From Strigamia acuminata (Eukaryota > Arthropoda > Chilopoda > Geophilomorpha > Linotaeniidae): a DNA stretch of 64,000 bases. The position numbers and the translations under genes are program-made. This document shows, piece after piece, positions 53,901 through 64,000 of the stretch. The notes beneath the pieces are model-generated. The model saw nothing but the letters and a program-made list of their open reading frames with translations. It was not told the DNA's origin and did not search any database. Position 1 is the stretch's first letter, and the number at the start of each line of letters is the position of its first letter. Where the stretch lies: the NCBI GenBank assembly GCA_949358305.1, contig OX442324.1, forward strand, positions 9,397,601 to 9,461,600. The letters run 5' to 3'.

Positions 53901-54720
53901 GTTGCAAAGTTATGTTAATGAAGAACACACTGACTGGGACGAATTTCTTCCATTTCTCCTGTTTTCATATAACACGGCCGTTCATGAAACAACAGGATAT
54001 ACACCACACTATTTACTTCGTGGATATGATGTGGATTTGACAGTAGATGTTAATTTGGACTTGCCACAGAAAGAATATACATTAAGAACAGCAAAATTCA
54101 TTCGAGCAGCCAGGAAAATTGCAAATGAGAGACTTGAAAAACAATCTGCAAAAAGTAAGAAAAGATTTGATGAAGACAGAGTCAACAAAGAATTTGAACC
54201 AGGTGAATTGGTTTATCTAAAAACCATCAACAGAAAAGTTGGCCTGTCAGAGAAGCTTTTACCCCAATTTTCCGGCCCGTATGAAATTGTGCGAAGAACT
54301 GCACCTAATGACTATGAAATCATCAATTCTACAAGAAAGAAAAGTGACATAGTGAATGTAGAAAGGTTAAAACCATATAAGGAACGAATTGAAGAAGAAA
54401 TAGATGAAGTTCTGAAAGATATGCCAGAAAAGAAAGTGAAATTTGCTGATAAAGTGAAAAAAATCAGTAAAAAAGGTGAAATTGTAGTTGAAAACACAGA
54501 AAAACTAGTGAGAACAACGAAAATTAAGCCAAAAGAACGTTATATAGATGATACAGAACAGATTTCTCTAAAATCACTATTTGAACCACAGCCTACGGTG
54601 AAAACGAATGAAAATCAACTTCAAAACCCGCCACTAGATGGCGCAAGTCCACAAACCAACGATTTCCGGTCGCGCAGACTCAGACCGCGTAAGCGAAAAG
54701 ACTATCGCCATTTCTACTGA
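50908..54720 (+). CDS. pol: Gypsy-2 Pol polyprotein (PR-RT-RNase H-IN)
   Basis: The frame opens after the stop at 50905-50907; the first ATG is 50995, but the basic, Lys/Arg-rich stretch before it is probably translated after -1 frameshifting. Numbering from 50995 (1241 residues): protease with the variant DSGG at 21; RT with WRFCVDWRRLNAVT and YLDD at 436 (52300-52311); RNase H with SCDASAYGLGAIL, TDREMLAIIFAIEKF and DADALSR; integrase zinc segment (GAHLGLAKTWKR, CQHC) at about 790-830; integrase core with D in GIDTLG, D in SDRGTEY and E in NGLTERF; then a GPYEIV chromatin-binding-like C-terminal module and a Lys-rich tail. No break is seen. Confidence 0.95.
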   Translation, partial: CIGKLEWPQRRNNKKKRRKRKLEIIELHAMDELLQIPVVLNGMEITGVLDSGGFRNIISEDLVRTLQLKYQPCPGVRLRVVDGSLIVPEGKTRITIDVGQQQHTIDVLIVNGFGRHLLLGDNFLRSAKCKLDYDQQKIFVGPKNEQQEVFPMSKNYTDVNYIARVLKPITIPALHECVVPIKIAKKVDDELFIEPLSGVIDRFGVICCKTLTKFRKGEGVLRVANPTKKTIYLGKNSAIAKAFYVIESGVLDENRVNQFDFSTAMANDNMTPSQQGLMLRLLEKNSDRFAKTDNDLGRAHTIKHRIDTGDSPPIHLQPYRRSIKEKEIEDAETKKLLEQGVIRESESPWSAPVLLVKKRDGKWRFCVDWRRLNAVTKKMVYPLPRIDDTLDQLAGAKYFSMMDLIQGYHQVEIDEQDREKTAFTTSSGHYEFNVLGMGLCNSPAAFQKLMNKVLGNLLGKVCIAYLDDLIVFSKTFDQHLVDLEAVFQKLRTANLKVKLSKCTFATHTIRYLGHVVDAEGISPDPRNLDSVAKFPIPVNVKQLRGFLGLCSYYRKFIKGFADISKPLVNLTKKDEKFDWGPPHDKAFHTLRNALITVPVLAHPDFTQPFMISCDASAYGLGAILKQKVNNQERVIAYASRMMSTAEMNYTATDREMLAIIFAIEKFRPYLYGQKFQIITDHSALQWLKGVRNPNGRLARWALQLAEYDFEIFHKSGKKHTDADALSRIQEELSEEEIEKLPSLFLENLDLPVEQRKDPKLLDLITALENQEQLPRKRRRPLKQFVLQNKTLFRKKKLNSSLNMEDLLLVVPKQLQKDVLYEMHDGLLGAHLGLAKTWKRIRTRFFWTRIYKDVRNYVLSCQHCAKAKTMTTPAKGLMQPWSTVSKPFERIGIDTLGPFPLSRLGNKHVFVVTDYLSRNAIARPAAAATALEAAKTLLYEVILKEGSPREILSDRGTEYRNKMVEEVSNMFKSLHKTTSGYHPRTNGLTERFNATFAKMLQSYVNEEHTDWDEFLPFLLFSYNTAVHETTGYTPHYLLRGYDVDLTVDVNLDLPQKEYTLRTAKFIRAARKIANERLEKQSAKSKKRFDEDRVNKEFEPGELVYLKTINRKVGLSEKLLPQFSGPYEIVRRTAPNDYEIINSTRKKSDIVNVERLKPYKERIEEEIDEVLKDMPEKKVKFADKVKKISKKGEIVVENTEKLVRTTKIKPKERYIDDTEQISLKSLFEPQPTVKTNENQLQNPPLDGASPQTNDFRSRRLRPRKRKDYRHFY
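50914..50920 (+). promoter_or_regulatory. -1 slippery heptamer of Gypsy-2 (GGGAAAC)
   Basis: G GGA AAC in the gag frame is followed at once by TAG (50921-50923). pol is open in the -1 frame from 50908, so the overlap is only 16 nt. I see no strong stem just downstream. Confidence 0.75.
54631..54644 (+). promoter_or_regulatory. Full CTCF-consensus match inside the end of Gypsy-2 pol
   Basis: CCACTAGATGGCGC satisfies every position of the CTCF core consensus as I remember it (CCASYAGRKGGCRS). It lies in codons of the divergent pol C-terminus, so it could be chance, but the core is shared with the LTR sites. Confidence 0.4.
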
Positions 54721-55778
54721 TTTTGTCTACGGTGAACGCGAACTAATAGCGTGACCCGGAAAACAAGAACTTCCGACATTTAAGTTGACATTTTGTGTTT
54801 GAAATTGTGTTACAAAAGGTTGTGTAAGTGTGTTAAATAATTATAGGTGATTTTTTTGGAATGAAATGTGAAGTTTTAAACGTTTTTATAAGCGGACTGC
54901 GCGAAACGAAACTAATCGCGATCTTCGTCGATTTGCTTTGAATTTTTATAGCATTTAATAAGTTAGATAAAATTTTGAAATAATTTGAAATTGAATTTAG
55001 TAGTGTAATAGTTTAATTTAAAAATAGTTTTAAAGAATAAATTGGAAAAATTTAATTTGAATAATGCGAATTGACTGAGGACGCGAGTGGAATCTATCGC
55101 GAATTTTGCTTGAAAATATAATGTGTTGAAAATTTTGATAAATTTAATGTAAATATTTCACAGCATAATTTTGATTGAATGTTAGAAGGAGTTAATTATT
55201 GTAAATAATTGAAATAAGTTGATGTTTTAACGGTATTGTTAATTTTAAAGAAAATTAGAGAAATAGGAAAAATATTTTTTGAATTTGTTTATTCCCATTT
55301 TGGAAAATTGTTAAGAGTTGTAATTTATTATGAAAATGCTTGTTTTTTAATGTGAATAGTTTTGAATATTGAGTGACAGAATAATTTATATTTATTTTTC
55401 ATCTTGTTTTAATTTAAAATGTGAACTTTGATTTTGATAATTTAATTTTGACAAAATTTTCTTTTGACTTACGTTTTTTTGTTAGACTTTTCAAATATGT
55501 AAAGATGAACAATGGAAAAGCAAATATTGTATTAGTGATATTAAGTTAGTTTAAGTTGAATTATTTTATGATTTGATCAGAATGGTAACATTGGAATAAA
55601 AGGGAGTAAAGTTAACTCCAGAATAATTTAAGTTTGTGTGATAACTATGAAACAGCTGAGTGATAACTTATGAAAGGTAGAAATAGCCGAACATTCCTTA
55701 AGAATGTCCGATTTAAAAGACACCTGTCTGGTATCGAAATTTGTATTTTGGGGTCCAAAACACAGCAAAAAAGGGAGT
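54721..55778 (+). other. Gypsy-2 3' non-coding region with polypurine tract
   Basis: About 1 kb of AT-rich sequence with no env-like ORF. It ends in AAAAAAGGGAGT (55767-55778), the PPT next to the 3' LTR. Confidence 0.7.
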
Positions 55779-56350
55779 TGTCACGTGTACGAACCGTGCC
55801 AATTGATGCGCGATTCGTAGCACGTAATTCGAATCATTATTAGGTTAAATGTTGCTAAATTTCGGCCACAGATGGCGCTGACGGCTTGGACTCCGTCATC
55901 GCCATGTGATGGACCGATCAATTCAATTATGGGGTTTATGGCAGATTTGCTATAAATAAGGAGCCCGCACTAAGACAGGTCTCTAATCACTTTTGCTTTT
56001 CAGAACTAGAGAGTCTGATGTCGCCTCAATAAAGAGCGCGGCTGATGACTATAAAACCAATTTAATTATATCGCAATTAAGTTATCACACAGTAGTTCAT
56101 AACCCAATTAATAAAGGTTGTACATTTGACAAATGTAAGAAGTGACAATTTATCCAAAATAACATTCTGACCTGTTGAGAATAAATGTATCTGAATTTAT
56201 AAGGGATCGAACAAACTTTGTTTGTCCGGTCAAATAAATCTGAATTGAATTTAAAGCATAAATGAATCTCATTCTTTCCTTTCACACTCACTAAACCCCA
56301 ATTAAACATAGTTGCGTGGAGACCTGATTAGGCCCGGATTCCACGTAACA
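55779..56350 (+). repeat. Gypsy-2 3' LTR
   Basis: 572 bp, matching the 5' LTR by eye; followed by the TSD GTAT. Confidence 0.95.
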
Positions 56351-56657
56351 GTATACACGATTCTCGGTTGGCTTCACGCGATGAAAACCCAAACAAAATG
56401 GCGCCCGCAGAAGAAAATCCTCTTTATATCGGGCAATGTGCTTATTTCGCACAGAATTTCGACAATTCTTACACTGTCCGGTCCAGAAATGCTTCCGCAA
56501 ACGTCCGCACACGTTGTCAGCTTCACAAACTCCTCGAATCCGCTGATACGTCTTTGCGACGATACCGACGAATCCACGATGTCCGTTTCGTCCCGAAACT
56601 TGCCGCAAACGTATCACAAACGGTTGGCCGCGTCGTCAACCACCCTCTGCTACCATA
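56351..56657 (-). other. Copia-2 leader, PBS-proximal part, with the primer binding site
   Basis: Minus-strand leader resumed after Gypsy-2. The PBS (plus coordinates about 56641-56655) reads TGGTAGCAGAGGGTG on the minus strand, two bases from the LTR, complementary to initiator-Met tRNA as in Copia-1. GTAT at 56351-56354 is the right TSD copy of Gypsy-2. Confidence 0.8.
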
Positions 56658-57125
56658 TGATAGGCTTGTAGGCGCCGGACATCAAAGGAAAAGAGCTGAG
56701 ACTCGAATTAACAGGTGCGGGAACTCGCATCGTGCGACCGCCATCTTTATTCATCGAGATGATAAGGCCAAAACATAAAAGCGCACCTCTTTCGAGGCTA
56801 CAAAGCTTGAAGTAGAATGAATCATTGTTAGCAGACAAGGATTCATTCTTTACATAACAAAAGTAAAGTAAACTCGGCATAAACAATCGATAATGTAAAC
56901 AAAGGCCATGAGAAACTAAAAGATAAGCGCTCATATTAGAGCAGACGACATATGGGCATGTCATTGCTAATAAGCACATTGGTTGGGGCACTTAGCACAG
57001 GAACAAGGGTTTAAAAGTCAATATCAACCAATGTAACACGGGTACAGAATTGCAATGACACACACGTTGCATTTAACCGGAAACATGCAACCGATAAGAT
57101 CAAACAGTTGGGCATTTTTCTAACA
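56658..57125 (-). repeat. Copia-2 5' LTR
   Basis: 468 bp, matching 42467-42934. The right flank CAACTGCCCAAG is the satellite unit continuing after the TSD. Confidence 0.94.
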
Positions 57126-60100
57126 CAACTGCCCAAGAAATTGCTCAACAATAAAAGGCACGTGGAAGCACGTGCCTGAAACAATAGGCACTTCAAATAA
57201 AGTTATTGTTAAAAAACGGGCTTGAAAACCAACAATTACACAATAATTAAGGGGCAAGAAATGAACTTTGCTGCAATGCAAAGTTCTCAAAATACAGAGA
57301 AATGAAAGTTACACTTGTATAAAGAATTGACAATGTTTGAAACCAATAAAAACTACAAAAACACACTTGTAAAAAACCCAAAACAACCCCCAGAATGAAT
57401 TATTTGACTCAAATTAACCCTAAAACGGTCTTGGAGGTCGTGCAGACGACAGAGTCGGATCGGAAGGTTGCTAAAACCTGACGCCAAAACTAGCAATGGG
57501 ACAGCTAGTTAGAAAACAGCTTTTTCATCAATCATGAACGCTGAAAACCTCACCCAGGGGTAGAAAATGATGGAGAGAACGTTTTCGCCATCTAAAACGG
57601 TCTAAAACGGGTCTAAAATGCCTAAACCGGCGCCTGGAACGTGGCGCAGTTGTTGGGTCAAATATTGTCAAAAATCAGTGGAAATTTGTCAAATACTGGC
57701 AAAAATCTGCTGAAATTTGTCAAAAATTGCCAAATTTTGGCGCAAGTTACGTGAGGTTTGCGCGCATCCAACTATGACGAAAAATCCATGCGTGTGCACG
57801 CGCGATTTACTGGCGCGTTGGAAGCGTTAAAATAAATTTTTCCAATATCTAACACAATTTGCACCGAATTATGGCAATTTTTGACAAATTTACATGGATT
57901 TTTGCCAGTATTTGACAAATTTCCACGGATTTTTGACAATATTTGACAAATTCCAGACAAATTTCAGACAAATTTCAATTAATTTTAGAAATTTTATGAG
58001 AAATTTCAGCAAATGTTTGAGGATTGAGGAAATCTTCTGAAATTTGTCAAATATAGGCAAAAATCTTCTGAAATTTGTCAAATACAGGCAAAAATCTGCT
58101 GAAATTTGTCAAAAATTGCCCAAATTCCGTGCAAGTTTTGCAAGTTTTGCGCGCATCAAATCGTATGCGCGCCTATACTATTGCACGAGCGCATTGACGC
58201 GTGATGAACACCGACCACGTTTACGAAGTGAATTCGAGCTACAAAAGTATCGAGTCGCCATTCTATGATGGAAAAAAAAAATTAAGTGTAAACAAACAAA
58301 ATAAAAACTTTAATATACAAGAAACGTACAATTCCACTCAACTTTGTTTCAAATTTTATTTATTGGATCATTGAAAATAAACAGTAGTGTTGTGCACTGT
58401 ACGCTTAAGTGTATACCGGCGATGCGTTGTTTTGTGGTGGGGATTTGCCTCGATAATTGATCTTTTCTCTTTGTTTGCAATATTTTTTTGGCCTTTTTTG
58501 TTGATTTTTCGGTTTGAAATTGTTTTTTTCCGGTGTAATTTAAGTGGTGGAAGGTTGTTGGCGTGTGTTGAGGGTAATTTTGGCGGTTTTTGGGTCGGGA
58601 TTAGTGTTTTCTGCGATTTTTTATCGGTATTTGGGGTTTGATGCAGCGGATAGCGCATGCGAATCGCCGTCGACCGTAGCATTAGCAATTGCAACGTGCC
58701 GCGCTATGCCACACAATGTGCCGCCGCGATAGGCCATCGAATCCGAATGTGTGTGATGCGAAACGCGAGTACCCGCGCGGAGAACGCGCGGCAATGCTAG
58801 CAACAGGAGCGCAACTGCCCAAGAAATTGCTCAACAATAAAAGGCACGTGGAAGCACGTGCCTGAAACAATAGGCACTTCAAATAAAGTTATTGTTAAAA
58901 AACGGGCTTGAAAACCAACAATTACACAATAATTAAGGGGCAAGAAATGAACTTTGCTGCAATGCAAAGTTCTCAAAATACAGAGAAATGAAAGTTACAC
59001 TTGTATAAAGAATTGACAATGTTTGAAACCAATAAAAACTACAAAAACACACTTGTAAAAAACCCAAAACAACCCCCAGAATGAATTATTTGACTCAAAT
59101 TAACCCTAAAACGGTCTTGGAGGTCGTGCAGACGACAGAGTCGGATCGGAAGGTTGCTAAAACCTGACGCCAAAACTAGCAATGGGACAGCTAGTTAGAA
59201 AACAGCTTTTTCATCAATCATGAACGCTGAAAACCTCACCCAGGGGTAGAAAATGATGGAGAGAACGTTTTCGCCATCTAAAACGGTCTAAAACGGGTCT
59301 AAAATGCCTAAACCGGCGCCTGGAACGTGGCGCAGTTGTTGGGTCAAATATTGTCAAAAATCAGTGGAAATTTGTCAAATACTGGCAAAAATCTGCTGAA
59401 ATTTGTCAAAAATTGCCAAATTTTGGCGCAAGTTACGTGAGGTTTGCGCGCATCCAACTATGACGAAAAATCCATGCGTGTGCACGCGCGATTTACTGGC
59501 GCGTTGGAAGCGTTAAAATAAATTTTTCCAATATCTAACACAATTTGCACCGAATTATGGCAATTTTTGACAAATTTACATGGATTTTTGCCAGTATTTG
59601 ACAAATTTCCACGGATTTTTGACAATATTTGACAAATTCCAGACAAATTTCAGACAAATTTCAATTAATTTTTGAAATTTTATGAGAAATTTCAGCAAAT
59701 GTTTGAGGATTGAGGAAATCTTCTGAAATTTGTCAAATATAGGCAAAAATCTTCTGAAATTTGTCAAATACAGGCAAAAATCTGCTGAAATTTGTCAAAA
59801 ATTGCCCAAATTCCGTGCAAGTTTTGCAAGTTTTGCGCGCATCAAATCGTATGCGCGCCTATACTATTGCACGAGCGCATTGACGCGTGATGAACACCGA
59901 CCACGTTTACGAAGTGAATTCGAGCTACAAAAGTATCGAGTCGCCATTCTATGATGGAAAAAAAAAATTAAGTGTAAACAAACAAAATAAAAACTTTAAT
60001 ATACAAGAAACGTACAATTCCACTCAACTTTGTTTCAAATTTTATTTATTGGATCATTGAAAATAAACAGTAGTGTTGTGCACTGTACGCTTAAGTGTAT

Positions 60101-63100
60101 ACCGGCGATGCGTTGTTTTGTGGTGGGGATTTGCCTCGATAATTGATCTTTTCTCTTTGTTTGCAATATTTTTTTGGCCTTTTTTGTTGATTTTTCGGTT
60201 TGAAATTGTTTTTTTCCGGTGTAATTTAAGTGGTGGAAGGTTGTTGGCGTGTGTTGAGGGTAATTTTGGCGGTTTTTGGGTCGGGATTAGTGTTTTCTGC
60301 GATTTTTTATCGGTATTTGGGGTTTGATGCAGCGGATAGCGCATGCGAATCGCCGTCGACCGTAGCATTAGCAATTGCAACGTGCCGCGCTATGCCACAC
60401 AATGTGCCGCCGCGATAGGCCATCGAATCCGAATGTGTGTGATGCGAAACGCGAGTACCCGCGCGGAGAACGCGCGGCAATGCTAGCAACAGGAGCGCAA
60501 CTGCCCAAGAAATTGCTCAACAATAAAAGGCACGTGGAAGCACGTGCCTGAAACAATAGGCACTTCAAATAAAGTTATTGTTAAAAAACGGGCTTGAAAA
60601 CCAACAATTACACAATAATTAAGGGGCAAGAAATGAACTTTGCTGCAATGCAAAGTTCTCAAAATACAGAGAAATGAAAGTTACACTTGTATAAAGAATT
60701 GACAATGTTTGAAACCAATAAAAACTACAAAAACACACTTGTAAAAAACCCAAAACAACCCCCAGAATGAATTATTTGACTCAAATTAACCCTAAAACGG
60801 TCTTGGAGGTCGTGCAGACGACAGAGTCGGATCGGAAGGTTGCTAAAACCTGACGCCAAAACTAGCAATGGGACAGCTAGTTAGAAAACAGCTTTTTCAT
60901 CAATCATGAACGCTGAAAACCTCACCCAGGGGTAGAAAATGATGGAGAGAACGTTTTCGCCATCTAAAACGGTCTAAAACGGGTCTAAAATGCCTAAACC
61001 GGCGCCTGGAACGTGGCGCAGTTGTTGGGTCAAATATTGTCAAAAATCAGTGGAAATTTGTCAAATACTGGCAAAAATCTGCTGAAATTTGTCAAAAATT
61101 GCCAAATTTTGGCGCAAGTTACGTGAGGTTTGCGCGCATCCAACTATGACGAAAAATCCATGCGTGTGCACGCGCGATTTACTGGCGCGTTGGAAGCGTT
61201 AAAATAAATTTTTCCAATATCTAACACAATTTGCACCGAATTATGGCAATTTTTGACAAATTTACATGGATTTTTGCCAGTATTTGACAAATTTCCACGG
61301 ATTTTTGACAATATTTGACAAATTCCAGACAAATTTCAGACAAATTTCAATTAATTTTTGAAATTTTATGAGAAATTTCAGCAAATGTTTGAGGATTGAG
61401 GAAATCTTCTGAAATTTGTCAAATATAGGCAAAAATCTTCTGAAATTTGTCAAATACAGGCAAAAATCTGCTGAAATTTGTCAAAAATTGCCCAAATTCC
61501 GTGCAAGTTTTGCAAGTTTTGCGCGCATCAAATCGTATGCGCGCCTATACTATTGCACGAGCGCATTGACGCGTGATGAACACCGACCACGTTTACGAAG
61601 TGAATTCGAGCTACAAAAGTATCGAGTCGCCATTCTATGATGGAAAAAAAAATTAAGTGTAAACAAACAAAATAAAAACTTTAATATACAAGAAACGTAC
61701 AATTCCACTCAACTTTGTTTCAAATTTTATTTATTGGATCATTGAAAATAAACAGTAGTGTTGTGCACTGTACGCTTAAGTGTATACCGGCGATGCGTAG
61801 TTTTGTGGTGGGGATTTGCCTCGATAATTGATCTTTTCTCTTTGTTTGCAATATTTTTTTGGCCTTTTTTGTTGATTTTTCGGTTTGAAATTGTTTTTTT
61901 CCGGTGTAATTTAAGTGGTGGAAGGTTGTTGGCGTGTGTTGAGGGTAATTTTGGCGGTTTTTGGGTCGGGATTAGTGTTTTCTGCGATTTTTGATCGGTA
62001 TTTGGGGTTTGATGCAGCGGATAGCGCATGCGAATCGCCGTCGACCGTAGCATTAGCAATTGCAACGTGCCGCGCTATGCCACACAATGTGCCGCCGCGA
62101 TAGGCCATCGAATCCGAATGTGTGTGATGCGAAACGCGAGTACGCGCGCGGAGAACGCGCGGCAATGCTAGCAACAGGAGCGCAACTGCCCAAGAAATTG
62201 CTCAACAATAAAAGGCACGTGGAAGCACGTGCCTGAAACAATAGGCACTTCAAATAAAGTTATTGTTAAAAAACGGGCTTGAAAACCAACAATTACACAA
62301 TAATTAAGGGGCAAGAAATGAACTTTGCTGCAATGCAAAGTTCTCAAAATACAGAGAAATGAAAGTTACACTTGTATAAAGAATTGACAATGTTTGAAAC
62401 CAATAAAAACTACAAAAACACACTTGTAAAAAACCCAAAACAACCCCCAGAATGAATTATTTGACTCAAATTAACCCTAAAACGGTCTTGGAGGTCGTGC
62501 AGACGACAGAGTCGGATCGGAAGGTTGCTAAAACCTGACGCCAAAACTAGCAATGGGACAGCTAGTTAGAAAACAGCTTTTTCATCAATCATGAACGCTG
62601 AAAACCTCACCCAGGGGTAGAAAATGATGGAGAGAACGTTTTCGCCATCTAAAACGGTCTAAAACGGGTCTAAAATGCCTAAACCGGCGCCTGGAACGTG
62701 GCGCAGTTGTTGGGTCAAATATTGTCAAAAATCAGTGGAAATTTGTCAAATACTGGCAAAAATCTGCTGAAATTTGTCAAAAATTGCCAAATTTTGGCGC
62801 AAGTTACGTGAGGTTTGCGCGCATCCAACTATGACGAAAAATCCATGCGTGTGCACGCGCGATTTACTGGCGCGTTGGAAGCGTTAAAATAAATTTTTCC
62901 AATATCTAACACAATTTGCACCGAATTATGGCAATTTTTGACAAATTTACATGGATTTTTGCCAGTATTTGACAAATTTCCACGGATTTTTGACAATATT
63001 TGACAAATTCCAGACAAATTTCAGACAAATTTCAATTAATTTTTGAAATTTTATGAGAAATTTCAGCAAATGTTTGAGGATTGAGGAAATCTTCTGAAAT

Positions 63101-63259
63101 TTGTCAAATATAGGCAAAAATCTTCTGAAATTTGTCAAATACAGGCAAAAATCTGCTGAAATTTGTCAAAAATTGCCCAAATTCCGTGCAAGTTTTGCAA
63201 GTTTTGCGCGCATCAAATCGTATGCGCGCCTATACTATTGCACGAGCGCATTGACGCGT
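57126..63259. repeat. 1686-bp satellite array, right block
   Basis: It completes the unit split by the insertions (57126-57989), then full units 57990-59675, 59676-61361 and 61362-63046 (one A lost in the poly-A run near 61650, so 1685 bp), and a partial unit to 63259. The first two full units share CCCGCGCGG where others have CGCGCGCGG. The array stops inside a unit at GACGCGT. The 60-108-codon ORFs are again repeat artefacts. Confidence 0.96.
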
Positions 63260-64000
63260 TGTGACGGTGACGACCACAACTCCTATCGCATGATAGTACC
63301 GGGTATAAGTCGCGGGAAACAGTGAATATTATCGAGATAAATAAGAACAACAGAGTTTCTCAAAACACTACATTTATTGTTGTCAAACAATATAATCGAT
63401 ACTAAATTATACAATATCAAATGCCGACATTTGGCAAGTTAATTATTGAATTAAACTATACAATAAAATGGCCGAATGGCCCTAAAATAATATGATTACG
63501 GTTATTGGTGATCCGGGGTTCGGGAACGGCAAAACGCCCGCTCGACCGAGTTAAAAGATGTCATCTACGCGTAGCCGGGCTGGCTGTGTCCTCGCGGCTT
63601 CCGTCGGCGCTTCGTAATCGTGGAACTGGTTCCTTCGCGTCCCTTCGCGTTCCTGGTTCGTATCTGGTGTAATGGTCCGTGTAATGCTGTTTGGTTCGAT
63701 CCGAGAGGTGCGGTTGACTCATGTGTGTTATAATCGTGTGTGTCACCAGGCCGAATATGTATAAATCCCGAATGAGGGTCTCCGACCGCTAGGGGGAGTT
63801 GGTTGTATTTTCGGGTCACGGAGGATGACGTGACGTAAAAGTGACTTCCGGTCACTTGTTCTTCTGGAGACGCGTGCTCTGTATATGCCGTGCGAATAAA
63901 ACCCCTCATATCTTTTCATCCGAAGTTATCCAGTCTTTTCCCAAATACAACAAAGGGTTATGGGCCACAGCATCTAACACTGCGTGAGTTTTTACATCTC
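63260..64000 (+). mobile_element. Candidate LTR (5' part) of another element, truncated by the window end
   Basis: Unique sequence starts abruptly with TGTGACGGTGACG inside a satellite unit. It contains a TATA box (63760-63766, TATAAAT) and an AATAAA (63895-63900) in the order and spacing of an LTR, and a perfect hairpin AAGTGAC/GTCACTT between them (about 63838-63856). The sequence downstream reaches the window end before a PBS can be seen. The minus strand has an open frame of 114 codons (63909-63565) with no known similarity. Class unknown. Confidence 0.45.

Larger units (their letters stand above)
47962..56350 (+). mobile_element. Gypsy-2: 8.4-kb Ty3/Gypsy element nested in Copia-2
   Basis: 572-bp LTRs (TGTCACGTG...CGTAACA) that look identical, PBS, gag, a -1 slippery site, pol, 1-kb AT-rich 3' region and PPT. 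TSD GTAT. It is younger than Copia-2, which it interrupts in the opposite orientation. gag is damaged (no ATG at its expected start, internal TAG). Confidence 0.96.
42467..57125 (-). mobile_element. Copia-2: Ty1/Copia element on the minus strand, carrying nested Gypsy-2
   Basis: Two 468-bp LTRs, 42467-42934 (3') and 56658-57125 (5'), match each other by eye. The internal region has a PBS, a leader split by Gypsy-2, one gag-pol frame and a PPT. Without Gypsy-2 the element is about 6.27 kb. It sits in a satellite unit with TSD CAACT. It is shorter than Copia-1 mainly because part of RT is deleted. Confidence 0.95.

Noticed and set aside
56291-56778. ORFs of 108-136 codons in the Copia-2 leader and LTR
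   Set aside because: They cross the Gypsy-2 insertion junction or the LTR boundary, so they cannot be original genes.
1-64000. Bacterial or phage origin
   Set aside because: Ty3/Gypsy and Ty1/Copia elements, a kilobase satellite and TATA/AATAAA signals are eukaryotic; no operon-like gene packing is present.

Overview
This window reads as a repeat-dense stretch of an animal nuclear genome, most likely arthropod, although the species cannot be fixed from the sequence. The reasons are four LTR retrotransposons of the Ty3/Gypsy and Ty1/Copia types, Copia primer sites that match the 3' end of an animal initiator-Met tRNA, a kilobase-scale satellite, a Foldback-like palindrome, and no host gene that I can recognise. 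All coding capacity seen belongs to mobile elements.

Layout. 1-281 is the tip of an LTR on the minus strand, related to Gypsy-1. 282-16154 is a tandem satellite of 1686-bp units (nine full units plus a partial one). At 16154 the satellite stops inside a unit. It resumes at 42371 in the same unit after losing only 34 bp, so about 26 kb of other DNA sits in the array. That block holds a short unique flank (16155-16528), a complete 14.4-kb Gypsy element (Gypsy-1, 16529-30908, TSD AATG), a 1-kb element with inverted ends (about 30993-32024), AT-rich and unique sequence, and a Foldback-like element made of a 56-bp hairpin minisatellite and two 140-bp-arm palindromes (33038-42370). Copia-1 (33801-40661, TSD AATTT) is inserted in that minisatellite. 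42371-42466 is satellite again, interrupted by Copia-2 on the minus strand (42467-57125, TSD CAACT), which itself carries a nested Gypsy-2 (47962-56350, TSD GTAT). The satellite continues at 57126-63259 and is then cut by what looks like another LTR (63260 to the end).

How the genes work. Each element encodes Gag and a Pol with protease, reverse transcriptase, RNase H and integrase. Gypsy-1 and Gypsy-2 both place a canonical -1 slippery heptamer directly before the gag TAG stop (A AAA AAC and G GGA AAC), with pol open in the -1 frame. LTR pairs are identical or nearly so by eye, so all insertions look recent. Several copies are nevertheless damaged: Copia-2 lacks the RT YVDD region, Gypsy-2 gag lacks an ATG and has an internal TAG, and Copia-1 changes frame at a run of seven T.

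The most unusual object is Gypsy-1. Its 1748-bp LTRs and leader are packed with perfect short hairpins and duplicated stem-loop modules showing covariation. Downstream of pol it carries a 3.2-kb cassette with its own TATA-like box, a candidate 602-nt intron, a GC-rich 504-aa ORF with a Cys-rich zinc-finger-like domain, and a poly(A) signal. The cassette is bracketed by a repeated CACCGGGGGA tract. It is not env-like and I do not recognise the protein.
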